From: Burkholderia cepacia
GTDB taxonomy: Bacteria > Pseudomonadota > Gammaproteobacteria > Burkholderiales > Burkholderiaceae
Reading direction: 5' to 3'
DNA: 64,000 nucleotides
Assembly (NCBI RefSeq): GCF_001039005.1
Contig: NZ_LDWR01000055.1
Coordinates: 124,001 to 188,000 of the forward strand
Shown here: positions 8,304 to 17,904 of the stretch, piece by piece
How the letters are laid out: the number at the start of each line of letters is the position of its first letter
Numbering within the stretch: position 1 is the first letter of the stretch
The notes under the pieces: generated by a model
What the model was told of the DNA's origin: nothing
The model's input: only the letters and a program-made list of their open reading frames with translations
Databases searched by the model: none
Translations under genes and position numbers: made by a program

Positions 8304-8729
8304 CGTTCGCACGGGTCGATCCTCGCCCGGCGTTTTTTTTCTTCCTCCCGCTCACCGATCCGGCCCATTTTCATCCGGCCCCCAATGCGCTGGGCAGCCA
8401 GCCTTGCAGCGCATGCAAACCTTATGGCGCCGAACGCGCAAACGTTATCGTCTTTCGAATCCGGAAATGATCCGATTTATCTGATTCCGGCTCTTTCTGA
8501 ATATTTGGCAAAACTGAACCGAAGGAGATAGATGCTGTGTTCTATTTTCATTTAGAATCAGCCGGTTATCTTTATTGAGAGAAAGAATGCGGAGGTAATG
8601 CGGCCGTCGACGGGGAAAAAACGACGTCCGGATCCCTGCAAAGCAGTGCCGACAGGCCAAATCGGCGAAATCGGGTGGGGTTTTCAACCGCCAAAATGAG
8701 ATAGTGTCCAAGTCGGATAAACAACTCCT
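8304..8729. other. AT-rich intergenic region upstream of the Wsp locus
   Basis: About 425 bp, clearly AT-richer than its surroundings between 8450 and 8730. It probably holds the promoter of the receiver-kinase gene. A 7-codon ORF (ATG 8532, stop ending 8555) has GGAG four bases upstream but shows no other sign of being translated. No longer gene is supported. Confidence 0.5.
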
Positions 8730-9863
8730 ATGAAAGAATCGATTGGAGTTTCGGCGTTTGAAACTGTATTTATGAAAGAATCAAGCGGTGATAATGCCTC
8801 GGATTGTCTTGAATCGGGGTTATCAGTCCTTCTCGTCGACGATCAACCGTTCGTCGGCGAGGTGATCCGTCGCGCGCTGCGCAGCGAACACGACATCGAC
8901 CTGCACGTGTGCACCGACGCGCACCGGGCGATGGCGGTCGCGCGCGACGTGAAGCCGACGGTCATCCTGCAGGATCTCGTGATGCCGGAGATCGACGGCC
9001 TCGATCTCGTCCGCGCATGGCGCGCGGATGCCGGCACCGCACGCGTGCCGATCATCGTGCTGTCCGCGAAGGAGGAGCCGATCGTCAAGCGCGAGGCCTT
9101 CATCGCCGGCGCGAACGACTATCTGGTGAAGCTCCCCGACGCGATGGAGCTGACCGCGCGGATCCGCTATCACTCGAATTCGTACCTGATGTCGCGGCAG
9201 CGCGACGAGGCGCTCGATTTCCTGTCGCACGACATGCGTTCGCCGCAGACGTCGATCCTCGCGCTGCTCGACGTCTACCGGACCGAGCACGGCGACATGC
9301 CGGCGATCATGGAGCGCATCGCCGGCCATGCGCGGCGCGCGCTCGCGCTCGCCGACGGCTTCATCCACCTGACCCGCGCGCAGTCCGAGCGGCGCGCGCA
9401 CGAGGTCGTCAGCCTCAACGAGATCGTGGTCGATGCCGTCGACCAGCTTTGGGAGAAGGCGGCCGGGCTCGGCAGCCGGGTCGTCGCGCACGTGCCCGAC
9501 ACCGAGTGCGTGACGATGGGCGACCGCATGATGCTCACGCGCGCGGTCGCGAACCTGATCGACAACGGGCTGAAGTACGGCCCGGCCGGCACGGACGTGC
9601 ACTGCACGCTGAGCGGCGAGGACGGTGCCTGGCAGATCGGCGTCGAGGATACCGGCGCCGGCATCGCACCGGAGCAGCGCACGGCCGCGACCGAGTCGTT
9701 CGTGCAGCTGGAATCCGCGCATGGCGCGGCGCGCGGCGGCTTCGGCCTCGGGCTCGCGTTCGTCCGCGCGACGGCGGCGCGGCATCGCGGCCAGATCCTG
9801 ATGCGCAATACGGCGCGCGGCTTCATGGTCGCGCTTCGGCTGCCGGTGCAAGCGGAGCGGTGA
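8730..9863 (+). CDS. wspHRR: Wsp-associated receiver-histidine kinase (WspR-like receiver, no GGDEF)
   Basis: 377 aa. Residues about 32-150 form a receiver domain closely resembling that of WspR (VLLVDDQ, KPTVILQDLVMP, AAGANDYLVKLPDA-like stretch), with phospho-acceptor D82. Instead of GGDEF it continues into a HisKA-like helix with H167 (LSHDMRSP) and an HATPase domain (NLIDNG at 275-280, DTGAGIAP, GGFGLGLAF). It presumably takes phosphate from WspE and passes signal through its own kinase. The locus position and domain swap match what I recall being called WspHRR in B. cenocepacia. Two in-frame starts, 8730 and 8772, both begin ATGAAAGAATC; neither has a clear ribosome-binding site, and the second gives a WspR-like N-terminal length. 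Confidence 0.82.
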   Translation: MKESIGVSAFETVFMKESSGDNASDCLESGLSVLLVDDQPFVGEVIRRALRSEHDIDLHVCTDAHRAMAVARDVKPTVILQDLVMPEIDGLDLVRAWRADAGTARVPIIVLSAKEEPIVKREAFIAGANDYLVKLPDAMELTARIRYHSNSYLMSRQRDEALDFLSHDMRSPQTSILALLDVYRTEHGDMPAIMERIAGHARRALALADGFIHLTRAQSERRAHEVVSLNEIVVDAVDQLWEKAAGLGSRVVAHVPDTECVTMGDRMMLTRAVANLIDNGLKYGPAGTDVHCTLSGEDGAWQIGVEDTGAGIAPEQRTAATESFVQLESAHGAARGGFGLGLAFVRATAARHRGQILMRNTARGFMVALRLPVQAER

Positions 9864-9921
9864 TTTCGCGGCGCGGCCTGCCGGCGCCGCGCCTTCCGCA
9901 TCCGACCCCGATGCGCTCGTG

Positions 9922-9958
9922 GCGCGCCGTCCGGCGCGCAGGCGGGCGCGGATTTTTT
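9922..9958 (+). terminator. Weak terminator-like hairpin before wspA
   Basis: 7-bp stem GCGCGCC/GGCGCGC (9922-9928/9933-9939), then 13 bases, then TTTTTT. It may reduce read-through from wspHRR into wspA. Confidence 0.35.
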
Positions 9959-9989
9959 CAACGCTGATTTTAGAAAGCCCATAACGAAC

Positions 9990-11666
9990 ATGGCCACCGT
10001 GACGCCCCGCGCGACCAATGAAAGCCTGCATCCGACGATCGGCGCTGCCCGGCTGACGCTCGGCAATCGCATCCTGCTCAGCTTCGGCGTGCTGTTCGTG
10101 CTGATGCTGGTGACAGCCGGCGTGTCGTACGAGCGACTGCGCGCGATCAACAGCGAAGCCGTCAGCATCGAGCGCGACTCGCTGCCCGGCGTGTACCTCG
10201 CGTCGTCGCTGCGCGGTTCGGTCAACGAATCGTTCACGCTGCTGCAGCAGGCGATCTTCGTCGAAACCGACCCTGAAAACGTGCATCGCGATCTCGCGAA
10301 GATCGCCGATGCGGTGAAGGAGATCGACGCGCTGTCGGTCGACTACCAGGCGACGACGTTCCGCGACGACGACCGGCAGCGCTTCGCGACCTTCCGCGGC
10401 GCCTATGACCGCTACCTGCCGCTCCTGAACGATGCGGTGCAGCAGAGCCGCACGTCGCACAACGACGCGGTCGGCGCCTATGCGAAGGCGCTGCCGGCGT
10501 GGAGCGAGGTCGTGCGCAACGCGAACATCCTGGTGCAGGAAAACCGCAAGTTCGCCGAGCAGTCGGCGAAGCTGATTCGCGAATCCGTGCAGGACACCGA
10601 GGTCGTGCTCGCGACGGCGCTGGCGATCGTGCTGCTGTCCGCGCTGGGGCTCGGCTACGGGCTGTTCCGTTCGGTCACGGTGCCGATGGCGCGGCTCGTC
10701 GAGGTGCACGACGTGATGCGCACCGGCAACTTGACGCGTCGCCTCGACCTGCGCCGCCGCGACGAATTCGGTACGCTCGAGACGGGCTTCAACCGGATGG
10801 CCGACGAGCTGACCGAGCTCGTCTCTCGCGCGCAGCAGTCATCGCTGCAGGTGACGACGTCGGTCGCCGAGATCGCGGCGACGTCGCGCGAACAGCAGGC
10901 GACCGCGAACGAAACCGCGGCGACGACGACCGAGATCGGCGCGACCTCGCGCGAGATCTTCGCGACGTCGCGCGACCTGCTGCGCACCATGAACGAGGTG
11001 GCCGGCGTGGCCGAACAGTCGGCGACGCTCGCGGGCGTGAGCCAGAGCGGGCTCACGCGGATGGGCGAGACGATGCGCAGCGTGATGGACGCGGCCGGTT
11101 CGGTGAACGCGAAGCTCGCGATCCTCAACGAGAAGGCGCTGAACATCAACCAGGTGGTCGCGACGATCACCAAGGTGGCCGACCAGACCAATCTGCTGTC
11201 GCTGAACGCGGCGATCGAGGCCGAGAAGGCCGGCGAGTACGGCCGCGGTTTCGCGGTGGTCGCGACCGAGATCCGCCGCCTCGCCGACCAGACGGCCGTG
11301 GCGACCTACGACATCGAGCAGACGGTGAAGGAAATCCAGTCGGCCGTGTCGGCGGGCGTGATGGGGATGGACAAGTTCTCCGAGGAAGTGCGCCGCGGGA
11401 TGCTCGATGTGCAGCAGGTCGGCGGGCAGCTGTCGCAGATCATCGCCGAGGTGCAGACGCTCGCGCCGCGCTTCCAGATGGTCAACGAAGGGATGCAGAC
11501 GCAGGCGAACGGCGCCGAGCAGATCACGCAGGCGTTGTCGCAGCTGTCGGAGGCCGCGCAGCAGACGGCCGAGTCGCTGCGCCAGTCGTCGCAGGCGATC
11601 GACGACCTGACGCTGGTCGCGAACCAGTTGCGTACCAGCGTGTCGCGTTTCAAGGTCGACGCGTGA
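9990..11666 (+). CDS. wspA: WspA, membrane-bound methyl-accepting chemoreceptor
   Basis: 558 aa. Transmembrane helices lie at about residues 29-48 and 203-223 around a periplasmic helical sensor region. A HAMP domain follows (about 224-277), then the long coiled-coil signalling domain with the receptor tip around [17 protein letters not shown] and [14 protein letters not shown]. In Pseudomonas WspA senses surface contact and drives the kinase WspE. It is the first gene of wspABCDEF and overlaps wspB by four bases (GTGA). The extra alanine/threonine-rich region near residues 290-330 is typical of WspA. Confidence 0.93.
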   Translation: MATVTPRATNESLHPTIGAARLTLGNRILLSFGVLFVLMLVTAGVSYERLRAINSEAVSIERDSLPGVYLASSLRGSVNESFTLLQQAIFVETDPENVHRDLAKIADAVKEIDALSVDYQATTFRDDDRQRFATFRGAYDRYLPLLNDAVQQSRTSHNDAVGAYAKALPAWSEVVRNANILVQENRKFAEQSAKLIRESVQDTEVVLATALAIVLLSALGLGYGLFRSVTVPMARLVEVHDVMRTGNLTRRLDLRRRDEFGTLETGFNRMADELTELVSRAQQSSLQVTTSVAEIAATSREQQATANETAATTTEIGATSREIFATSRDLLRTMNEVAGVAEQSATLAGVSQSGLTRMGETMRSVMDAAGSVNAKLAILNEKALNINQVVATITKVADQTNLLSLNAAIEAEKAGEYGRGFAVVATEIRRLADQTAVATYDIEQTVKEIQSAVSAGVMGMDKFSEEVRRGMLDVQQVGGQLSQIIAEVQTLAPRFQMVNEGMQTQANGAEQITQALSQLSEAAQQTAESLRQSSQAIDDLTLVANQLRTSVSRFKVDA

Positions 11667-12175
11667 CGCGCGCCGATCCGCAGAACGGCGCGCACGCGCT
11701 GTTCCTGATGTTCGAACTCGACGGCGGGCGCTATGCGCTCGACGCGGCCGGCATCGAGGAGGTGCTGCCGCTCGCGACCACGAAGGCCGTGCCCGGCGCA
11801 CCCGAATGGATCGCCGGGCTGCTGATGCGCGGCGGCCAGCCGGTGCCGGTGATCGACGTGCCGATGCTGGCGCTCGGGCGGCGTGCGCAAGCGCTGCGCT
11901 CGACGCGGCTCGTGATGGTGCGCTACGGCGCGGGCCAGGGCGACGGCGAGCGCGTGATTGGCCTGATCGTCGAGCGCGCGACGCAGACGATGCGGATCGA
12001 CCGCGCGGCGTTTCGCGCAAGCGGCATCTCGACCGCGCGCACGCGCTGGCTCGGGCTCGTCGCGAACACGCCCGACGGCGTCGTGCAGCAGGTGTCGGTG
12101 ACCGACCTGATCGACGACGTCGCGCGCCTGTATCTGTTCGACGGCCTGCCGGGCCACGGGGGGGAGTCCGCATGA
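11663..12175 (+). CDS. wspB: WspB, CheW-like adaptor
   Basis: 170 aa, starting at a GTG that overlaps the wspA stop (GTGA). A single CheW-like domain fills the protein ([21 protein letters not shown]..., [16 protein letters not shown]). It couples the receptor WspA to the histidine kinase WspE; a second adaptor, WspD, follows two genes later. Its stop overlaps the wspC ATG by four bases, so translation is coupled. Confidence 0.92.
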   Translation: MTRADPQNGAHALFLMFELDGGRYALDAAGIEEVLPLATTKAVPGAPEWIAGLLMRGGQPVPVIDVPMLALGRRAQALRSTRLVMVRYGAGQGDGERVIGLIVERATQTMRIDRAAFRASGISTARTRWLGLVANTPDGVVQQVSVTDLIDDVARLYLFDGLPGHGGESA

Positions 12176-13566
12176 AAGAGTCCGAATCGCGATTTCGCGG
12201 CTGGCTGCTGCGCGAGACCGGCATCGACCCCGATTCGCTCGGCAACGAATTTCTCACGCGTGCGCTGACGGAACGCGTGCATGCGCTGCAGGCGGACGGC
12301 GAGCGCCTGCTGTCGGCCGCGCGGCCGCCGGTGACGCAGGAAGCGCTCGACGCGTACTGGCAGCAGCTCAACGCATCGGCCGACGAGCGGCGCGCGCTGA
12401 TCGAGCTGTTCGTCGTGCCCGAGACGTGGTTCTTCCGCGACCGCGAGGCATTCGCGACGCTCGCGCGGCTCGCGGCGGAACGGTTCGCCGCGATGCCCGG
12501 CCGCGTGATTCGCGTGCTGAGCGCGCCGTGCTCGACGGGCGAGGAGCCGTATTCGGCGGCAATGGCGCTGCTCGACGCGGGGCTCGACCCGGCCAGCTTC
12601 GCGATCGACGCGATCGACCTCAGTGCGCGCGCGATCGAGCAGGCGCGGCTCGGCTGTTACGGACGCAACGCGTTCCGCGGTACCGCGACGGAGTTTCGCG
12701 CGCGGTACTTCACGCCGGCCAGCGACGGCTGGTTGCTCGACGAGCGCGTGCGTGCTTGCGTGCAGTTCCGTCACGCGAACCTCGTCGATCCGGGTGCGGA
12801 TACGGGCATTCGCTACGACTTCGTGTTCTGTCGCAACGTGCTGATCTACTTCGACCGCGACGCGCAGGATCGTGTGATCCGCTCGCTCGACGGGCTGCTC
12901 GTCGACGACGGCATGCTGTTCGTCGGGCCGGCCGAAACAGGCGTCGCGATGCGGCACGGGATGCGCTCGGCGCGCGTGCCGCTGGCATTCGCGTTTCATC
13001 GCGAGCCAGCCGGCGCGGTGGCCGATGCGTACGCGGCCCGGCCGGCCGCGCCGCTGCACACGGCGGCGCCGTACCGGCGCGAGCGCTTCACGGTTGCCCC
13101 GGTCGCGGCGCCGCGACCGGTGGTGGCGGTCGCGCCGCCGGTCTGGCTCGGCGACGGGCTGCAGCCGTTCGCGGCGACGCCGCCGGCGGTGAACACGGCC
13201 GCGTTCGATGCGCGGGCCGGGCGGTCGGTGGTGGCGGAAGCCGCCGCACCCGTCGCCGAAGGCATCGCGCCGACGCTCGAGGATGCGCAGGCGCTCGCGA
13301 ACGCGGGCGCGTTCGACGAGGCCGAACGCGTGCTCGCGCAGTTCTCGGCGCGCGTCGGGCCGCATGCCGATGCGTTCTATCTGAACGGGCTGATCGCGGA
13401 TGCGCGCGGGCGCGCCGCGGAAGCCGGCGACTTCTACCGGAAGGCGCTGTACCTGCGGCCCACGCACCACGAGGCGCTGACCCATCTCGCGACGCTGCTC
13501 GACGTCGGCGGCGACCGCGCGGGCGCGCAATGGCTGCTCGAGCGCGCACGGCGCTCGGCCGGCTGA
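12172..13566 (+). CDS. wspC: WspC, CheR-type receptor methyltransferase with TPR tail
   Basis: 464 aa. N-terminal CheR helical domain (about 1-85) includes VPETWFFRDREAF; the SAM-binding domain shows LSAPCSTGEEPYS and FVFCRNVLIYFDRDAQDRV. After an alanine/proline-rich linker (about 285-365) comes a C-terminal TPR region (about 370-460), the Wsp-specific arrangement. It methylates glutamates in WspA, opposing WspF. ATGA overlap with wspB; 46 bp before wspD. Confidence 0.93.
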   Translation: MKESESRFRGWLLRETGIDPDSLGNEFLTRALTERVHALQADGERLLSAARPPVTQEALDAYWQQLNASADERRALIELFVVPETWFFRDREAFATLARLAAERFAAMPGRVIRVLSAPCSTGEEPYSAAMALLDAGLDPASFAIDAIDLSARAIEQARLGCYGRNAFRGTATEFRARYFTPASDGWLLDERVRACVQFRHANLVDPGADTGIRYDFVFCRNVLIYFDRDAQDRVIRSLDGLLVDDGMLFVGPAETGVAMRHGMRSARVPLAFAFHREPAGAVADAYAARPAAPLHTAAPYRRERFTVAPVAAPRPVVAVAPPVWLGDGLQPFAATPPAVNTAAFDARAGRSVVAEAAAPVAEGIAPTLEDAQALANAGAFDEAERVLAQFSARVGPHADAFYLNGLIADARGRAAEAGDFYRKALYLRPTHHEALTHLATLLDVGGDRAGAQWLLERARRSAG

Positions 13567-13612
13567 TACGAATACGGGATCGGGATCGACACCGCGATGA
13601 CCAGAGGACTCC

Positions 13613-14317
13613 ATGAACCGCGACGCCGCTGCCACTGACGACACGACGATCGACGTCGACGATTGCTGGAACCGGATCGGCACGCGCGGCGACCGCTCGT
13701 GCGAGCGGCTGAACGACTGCCAGCGCTGCCTGAATTGTCCGGTCTACGCGTATCACGCGGCGAGGCTGCTCGAGCGTCCGCTCGGCGACGCCGAGATGGC
13801 CGACGCCACGCGCCGGATCAGCGCGTACGGCACGACCCGGGTGCGCGCCGACGACGATACGCACCATGCGGCGCTGGCGTTTCGCGTGGCCGACGAATGG
13901 CTCGCGCTGCCGATCGGCGTGCTGCGCGAGATCGCCGGCACGCGCCCGATTCATTCGCTGCCGCATCGCCGCAATTCGGCCGTGCGCGGCGTGGTCAACA
14001 TTCGCGGCACGCTGCGCATCGCGATCTCGATCGGCGCGCTGCTCGGCCTCGGTGCGGGCAAGGGCGGCAACGGCGGTGGCGACGGCCGGTTCACGCGGTT
14101 GCTGGTCGCCGCGCACCAGGGCGAGCCGGTCGTGTTTCCGGTCGACGAAGTCGAGGGCGTGCTGCGCTTCGGCGCCTCCGACTGGGTGCCCGTGCCGGCG
14201 ACGGTCGGGCGCGCGAGCGCCGGCCTGTCGCGCGGCGTGCTGTCGTGGCGCGGCAAGTCGGTGGGCCTGCTCGACGACGACCGATTGTTCGACGCCGTGA
14301 CACGGAGCATGCGATGA
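13613..14317 (+). CDS. wspD: WspD, second CheW-like adaptor
   Basis: 234 aa. A cysteine-rich N-terminal segment (CWNRIG..GD.SC...NDCQRCLNCPVY, about 16-45) precedes a CheW domain from about residue 80 (FRVADEWLALPIGVLREI, VRGVVNIRGTLRIAISI). This N-terminal motif is characteristic of WspD and separates it from WspB. It should bridge receptor and kinase, possibly at a different array position. It overlaps wspE by four bases. Confidence 0.92.
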   Translation: MNRDAAATDDTTIDVDDCWNRIGTRGDRSCERLNDCQRCLNCPVYAYHAARLLERPLGDAEMADATRRISAYGTTRVRADDDTHHAALAFRVADEWLALPIGVLREIAGTRPIHSLPHRRNSAVRGVVNIRGTLRIAISIGALLGLGAGKGGNGGGDGRFTRLLVAAHQGEPVVFPVDEVEGVLRFGASDWVPVPATVGRASAGLSRGVLSWRGKSVGLLDDDRLFDAVTRSMR

Positions 14318-16623
14318 ACGGCGATGACGATCTGAGCCACCTGTCGCTGCTCGAGCTGTATCGCGAGGAAACGCGCACGCAGACCCAGGCGCTGTCCGAA
14401 CGGCTGCTCGCGCTCGAATCGGGCGAGCCCGATTCCGTCGCGCTCGAGGCGTGCATGCGCGCCGCGCATTCGCTGAAGGGCGCCGCGCGCATCGTCGGCG
14501 TGCCGCTCGGCGTCGACATCGCGGGGCGGATGGAAGAATGCTTCGTTGCCGCGCAGGCCGGCACGATCGCGCTGACGGCCACGCACGTCGACGTGTTGCT
14601 TGCCGGCGTCGATCTGCTGGTGCGCGTCGGCGATCCGCAGGGGCAACCGGTGACGTCGACCGAGATCGACGTGTTCGCGGCGGCGCTGACGGGCGCCGAC
14701 GGCGCCCGGACGATGCAGGCGTCGGCCGTCGTCCCGCCGCCGGTGCCGCCATCGGTCGTGCCGTATCGCGAACATGACGGCGCCGCGAACGAGCCCGTTG
14801 GCGCAAGCGCCGCCGTGCCGCCGCTCGCCGTGTCGGGCACGGTGCCCGATCCGGCCCAGGCCGGCCGTATCGCCGGTGCCGGCGCGATGCGCCGCGTGCG
14901 CGCCGATACGCTGAACCGGCTGCTGAGCCTGTCCGGCGAATCGCTGGTCGAATCGCGCTGGCTCAAGCCGTTCGCCGAATCGATGCTGCGCGTGAAGCGT
15001 GCGCAGCGCGACGCCGCCCGGTCGCTCGATCTGATGGTCGAACAGTTCGCCGACGATCTCGACTCGGGCATGCTCGCGTCGATGAACGAAGTGCGGCACA
15101 TGCTCAACGACCTGCAGCGTTCGCTCGCCGAGCGCATGGACGAATTCGACCGCTTCGAGCGGCGCAGCACGCATGTCGCCGAGCAGCTGTACGACGAGGC
15201 GCTGCAATGCCGGATGCGGCCGTTCGGCGATGCGACGCGTGCGTATCCGCGCATCGTCCGCGATCTCGCGCGTTCGCTCGGCAAGCAGGTGCGCTTCTCG
15301 ATCGTCGGCGAGGGTACGCAGGTCGATCGCGACATCCTCGACCTGCTCGACGCGCCGCTCGGCCATCTGCTGCGCAACGCGATCGATCACGGCGTCGATT
15401 CGCCCGACGCGCGGCGCGCGCGCGGCAAGCCGGCCGAGGCCAGCGTGACGCTGGAGGCGCGCCACAGCGCCGGCTCGCTGCTCGTCAGCGTGATCGACGA
15501 CGGGCCGGGCGTCGACATGGACGCGCTGCGCGCGGCGGTCGTGCGCCAGCGCCTGACCGACGACGAGACGGCCGCGCGGCTGTCCGATCCCGAACTGCTC
15601 GAATTCCTGCTGCTGCCGGGCTTCTCGATGCGCGACGCGGTGACCGACGTGTCGGGCCGCGGCGTTGGTCTCGACGCGGTGCAGGAGATGGTGCGCGGCG
15701 TGCGCGGCGCGGTGCGGATCTTCAACGAGCCGGGCGCGGGCATGCGTTTCGTGCTGCAGTTGCCGCTCACGCTGTCGGTGATCCGCAGCCTGCTCGTCGA
15801 GGTCGGCGGCGAACCGTATGCGTTCCCGCTCGCGCATGTGCGCCGCACGCTCGAACTCGCGCACGACGATATCGACGTGCTCGAAGGGCAGCCGCATTTC
15901 CCGTTCGACGGCCGGCGCGCGGGCCTCGTCGCCGCGCACCAGCTGCTCGACGCGGGCGAGCCCGACGCGGTGCGCACGAGCACGGCGGTCGTGGTCGTCG
16001 GCGGCGAGCCCGAGCTGTACGGCGTCGCGGTCGACCGTTTCCTCGGCGAACGGATGCTCGTCGTGCAGCCGCTCGACAGCCGCCTGCACAAGATCCAGAA
16101 CATCGCGGCCGGCGCGCTGCTCGAGAACGGCGACCCCGTGTTGATCGTCGACGTCGAGGATCTGATCCGCTCGGTCGACAAGCTCGTGCGCGGCGGGCAG
16201 CTTGCGCGCGTCACGCGCGATCCGCAGTTCGCGCTCGCCGACCGGCGCCGCCGCGTGCTCGTCGTCGACGATTCGCTGACGGTGCGCGAGCTCGAACGCA
16301 AGCTGCTGGAGAAGCGCGGCTACGATGTGACGGTCGCGGTCGACGGGATGGATGGCTGGAACGCGGTGCGCAGCGACGCATTCGACCTCGTCGTCACCGA
16401 CGTCGACATGCCGCGCATGGATGGCATCGAGCTCGTCACGCTGATCAAGAGCGATCCGATGCTCAAGCGCGTGCCGGTGATGATCGTGTCGTACAAGGAT
16501 CGCGACGAGGATCGCCGCCGCGGGCTCGACGCCGGCGCCGACTACTACCTCGCGAAGAGCAGCTTCCACGACGAGGCGCTACTCGATGCCGTGCACGACC
16601 TGATCGGGGGCGCGCGCGGATGA
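14314..16623 (+). CDS. wspE: WspE, hybrid CheA-type histidine kinase with C-terminal receiver
   Basis: 769 aa. Histidine phosphotransfer domain with H52 in AAHSLKGAARI; dimerisation/HATPase region with LLRNAIDHGVDSP, DDGPGVD and GRGVGLDAV; a CheW-like regulatory domain (about 490-620); then a receiver at about 645-765 (VLVVDDSLTV, TDVDMPRMDG, lysine in YLAKSS). In Pseudomonas it phosphorylates WspR and WspF. Here the downstream WspR-like receiver belongs to the kinase at 8730. All phosphotransfer residues are intact. It overlaps wspD and wspF by four bases each. Confidence 0.93.
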   Translation: MNGDDDLSHLSLLELYREETRTQTQALSERLLALESGEPDSVALEACMRAAHSLKGAARIVGVPLGVDIAGRMEECFVAAQAGTIALTATHVDVLLAGVDLLVRVGDPQGQPVTSTEIDVFAAALTGADGARTMQASAVVPPPVPPSVVPYREHDGAANEPVGASAAVPPLAVSGTVPDPAQAGRIAGAGAMRRVRADTLNRLLSLSGESLVESRWLKPFAESMLRVKRAQRDAARSLDLMVEQFADDLDSGMLASMNEVRHMLNDLQRSLAERMDEFDRFERRSTHVAEQLYDEALQCRMRPFGDATRAYPRIVRDLARSLGKQVRFSIVGEGTQVDRDILDLLDAPLGHLLRNAIDHGVDSPDARRARGKPAEASVTLEARHSAGSLLVSVIDDGPGVDMDALRAAVVRQRLTDDETAARLSDPELLEFLLLPGFSMRDAVTDVSGRGVGLDAVQEMVRGVRGAVRIFNEPGAGMRFVLQLPLTLSVIRSLLVEVGGEPYAFPLAHVRRTLELAHDDIDVLEGQPHFPFDGRRAGLVAAHQLLDAGEPDAVRTSTAVVVVGGEPELYGVAVDRFLGERMLVVQPLDSRLHKIQNIAAGALLENGDPVLIVDVEDLIRSVDKLVRGGQLARVTRDPQFALADRRRRVLVVDDSLTVRELERKLLEKRGYDVTVAVDGMDGWNAVRSDAFDLVVTDVDMPRMDGIELVTLIKSDPMLKRVPVMIVSYKDRDEDRRRGLDAGADYYLAKSSFHDEALLDAVHDLIGGARG

Positions 16624-17639
16624 ACATCGGTATCGTCAACGACCTGCCGCTGGCCGTGGAGGCGCTGCGCCGCGTGCTCGCGCTGCGTGCGGACCACCGC
16701 GTGCTGTGGGTCGCGACCGACGGCGACGAGGCGGTGGATTTTTGCGTCGCGCATCCGCCCGACGTCGTGCTGATGGATCTCGTGATGCCGAAGGTCGACG
16801 GCGTCGCCGCGACGCGCCGGATCATGGAGCGCGCACCGTGCGCGATCCTGATCGTGACGGCGAGCGTCAGCGCGAACACGTCGTCGGTCTACGAGGCGAT
16901 GGGCGCCGGCGCGCTCGACGCGGTCGACACGCCGACGCTCGCGCTCGGGCTGTCGACCGATGCATCGCCGCAGGCGCTGCTCGCGAAGATCGACCAGATC
17001 GGCCGGCTGCTCGAAAGCCGCACCGCGGCGCTCGTGCCGCCGGGGCCGACGCCCGCACGCGGCCAGCCGACGCTCGTCGCGATCGGCGCGTCGGCGGGCG
17101 GGCCGACCGCGCTCACCGCGCTGCTGCGCGCGCTGCCGGCCGATTTCCCGGCCGCGATCGTGATCGTCCAGCACGTCGACCAGGCGTTCGCGCTCGGCAT
17201 GGCCGAGTGGCTCGACGGTTATACGCGGCTGCCGGTGCGCGTCGCACGACAGGGAAGCGTGCCGCAGGCGGGCGAGGTCCTGCTCGCGGCGACCAACGAC
17301 CACCTGTATCTGTCGCCGCGCGGCGTGCTCGGCTATACGCGGCATCCGGTCGAGACGCCGTATCGGCCGTCGATCGACGTGTTCTTCAACAGCGTTGCCG
17401 ACGGCTGGCAGGGCGATGCGTTCGGCGTGCTGCTGACGGGAATGGGGCGCGATGGCGCGCTCGGCCTGAAGGCGATGCGCGCGAAGGGCTGCTACACGAT
17501 CGCGCAGGACGAGGCGACCAGCGCCGTCTACGGGATGCCGAAGGCGGCCGCGGCGATCGGCGCGGCGTCGGCGATCCTGCCGCTCGATCGGATCGCGCCC
17601 CAACTGATCTCGCGCATCACGCGCCCGCTGCGCGACTGA
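16620..17639 (+). CDS. wspF: WspF, CheB-type receptor methylesterase
   Basis: 339 aa. Receiver domain at 1-125 (VLMDLVMPKVDGVAATRRI), then the methylesterase domain with the serine in GASAGGPTAL, the histidine in IVQHVDQAF and the aspartate in LLTGMGRDGALG. It removes WspA methyl groups and damps signalling; loss of WspF locks the Pseudomonas pathway on. The reading frame is complete here, so a wild-type, non-locked state is expected. Last gene of the overlapping operon (ATGA with wspE). Confidence 0.93.
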   Translation: MNIGIVNDLPLAVEALRRVLALRADHRVLWVATDGDEAVDFCVAHPPDVVLMDLVMPKVDGVAATRRIMERAPCAILIVTASVSANTSSVYEAMGAGALDAVDTPTLALGLSTDASPQALLAKIDQIGRLLESRTAALVPPGPTPARGQPTLVAIGASAGGPTALTALLRALPADFPAAIVIVQHVDQAFALGMAEWLDGYTRLPVRVARQGSVPQAGEVLLAATNDHLYLSPRGVLGYTRHPVETPYRPSIDVFFNSVADGWQGDAFGVLLTGMGRDGALGLKAMRAKGCYTIAQDEATSAVYGMPKAAAAIGAASAILPLDRIAPQLISRITRPLRD

Positions 17640-17690
17640 CGGCGCGCCGGGGGCGCGACACTGTCTGGTTCCGGTGCGCCGGCGGCCGCA

Positions 17691-17720
17691 TTGCGTGCGA
17701 TGCGCGGCGTCACGTACAAT
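17691..17720 (+). promoter_or_regulatory. Candidate promoter of the fluoride exporter
   Basis: TTGCGT (17691-17696), 18-bp spacer, TACAAT (17715-17720). Transcription would begin close to the riboswitch at 17731. Confidence 0.5.
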
Positions 17721-17730
17721 TGCGGCCTGC

Positions 17731-17818
17731 GGAGATGGCATGCCTCCCTGCGGTCGTTTTCGGCGCGTTGCGCGCGGTGCGGCCCTCAACCGCCGGTTTG
17801 CCCGGCTGATGATGCCTG
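17731..17818 (+). ncRNA. Fluoride riboswitch (crcB motif)
   Basis: The conserved halves of the fluoride aptamer are visible: GGAGATGGCATGCCTCC at 17731-17747, and AACCGCCGG...CCGGCTGATGATGCCT at 17788-17817. Paired elements are GGAG/CTCC (17731-17734/17744-17747), GCCGG/CCGGC (17792-17796/17802-17806) and the long-range GGCAT/ATGCC (17737-17741/17812-17816). The intervening loop (17748-17787) is longer than in the Pseudomonas eriCF riboswitch I recall. It lies upstream of a CLC-F gene, the expected partner. A TCCTG/CAGGA hairpin (17824-17839) after it may be the expression platform. Confidence 0.9.
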
Positions 17819-17904
17819 CGTGTTCCTGGGTTGTCAGGAGGTCGCAGGCCGTCCATGCGGTATTCTGCCGCCCAGGTTTTGATGTTCTGTCGAATCTGGA
17901 AATC

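Noticed and set aside
8292-8531. 79-codon plus-strand ORF upstream of the Wsp locus
   Set aside because: It starts inside a terminator hairpin, has no ribosome-binding site and no protein-like composition.
8730-9863. Possible canonical WspR diguanylate cyclase
   Set aside because: The receiver is WspR-like, but no GGDEF or GGEEF motif occurs in this or any other protein of the window.
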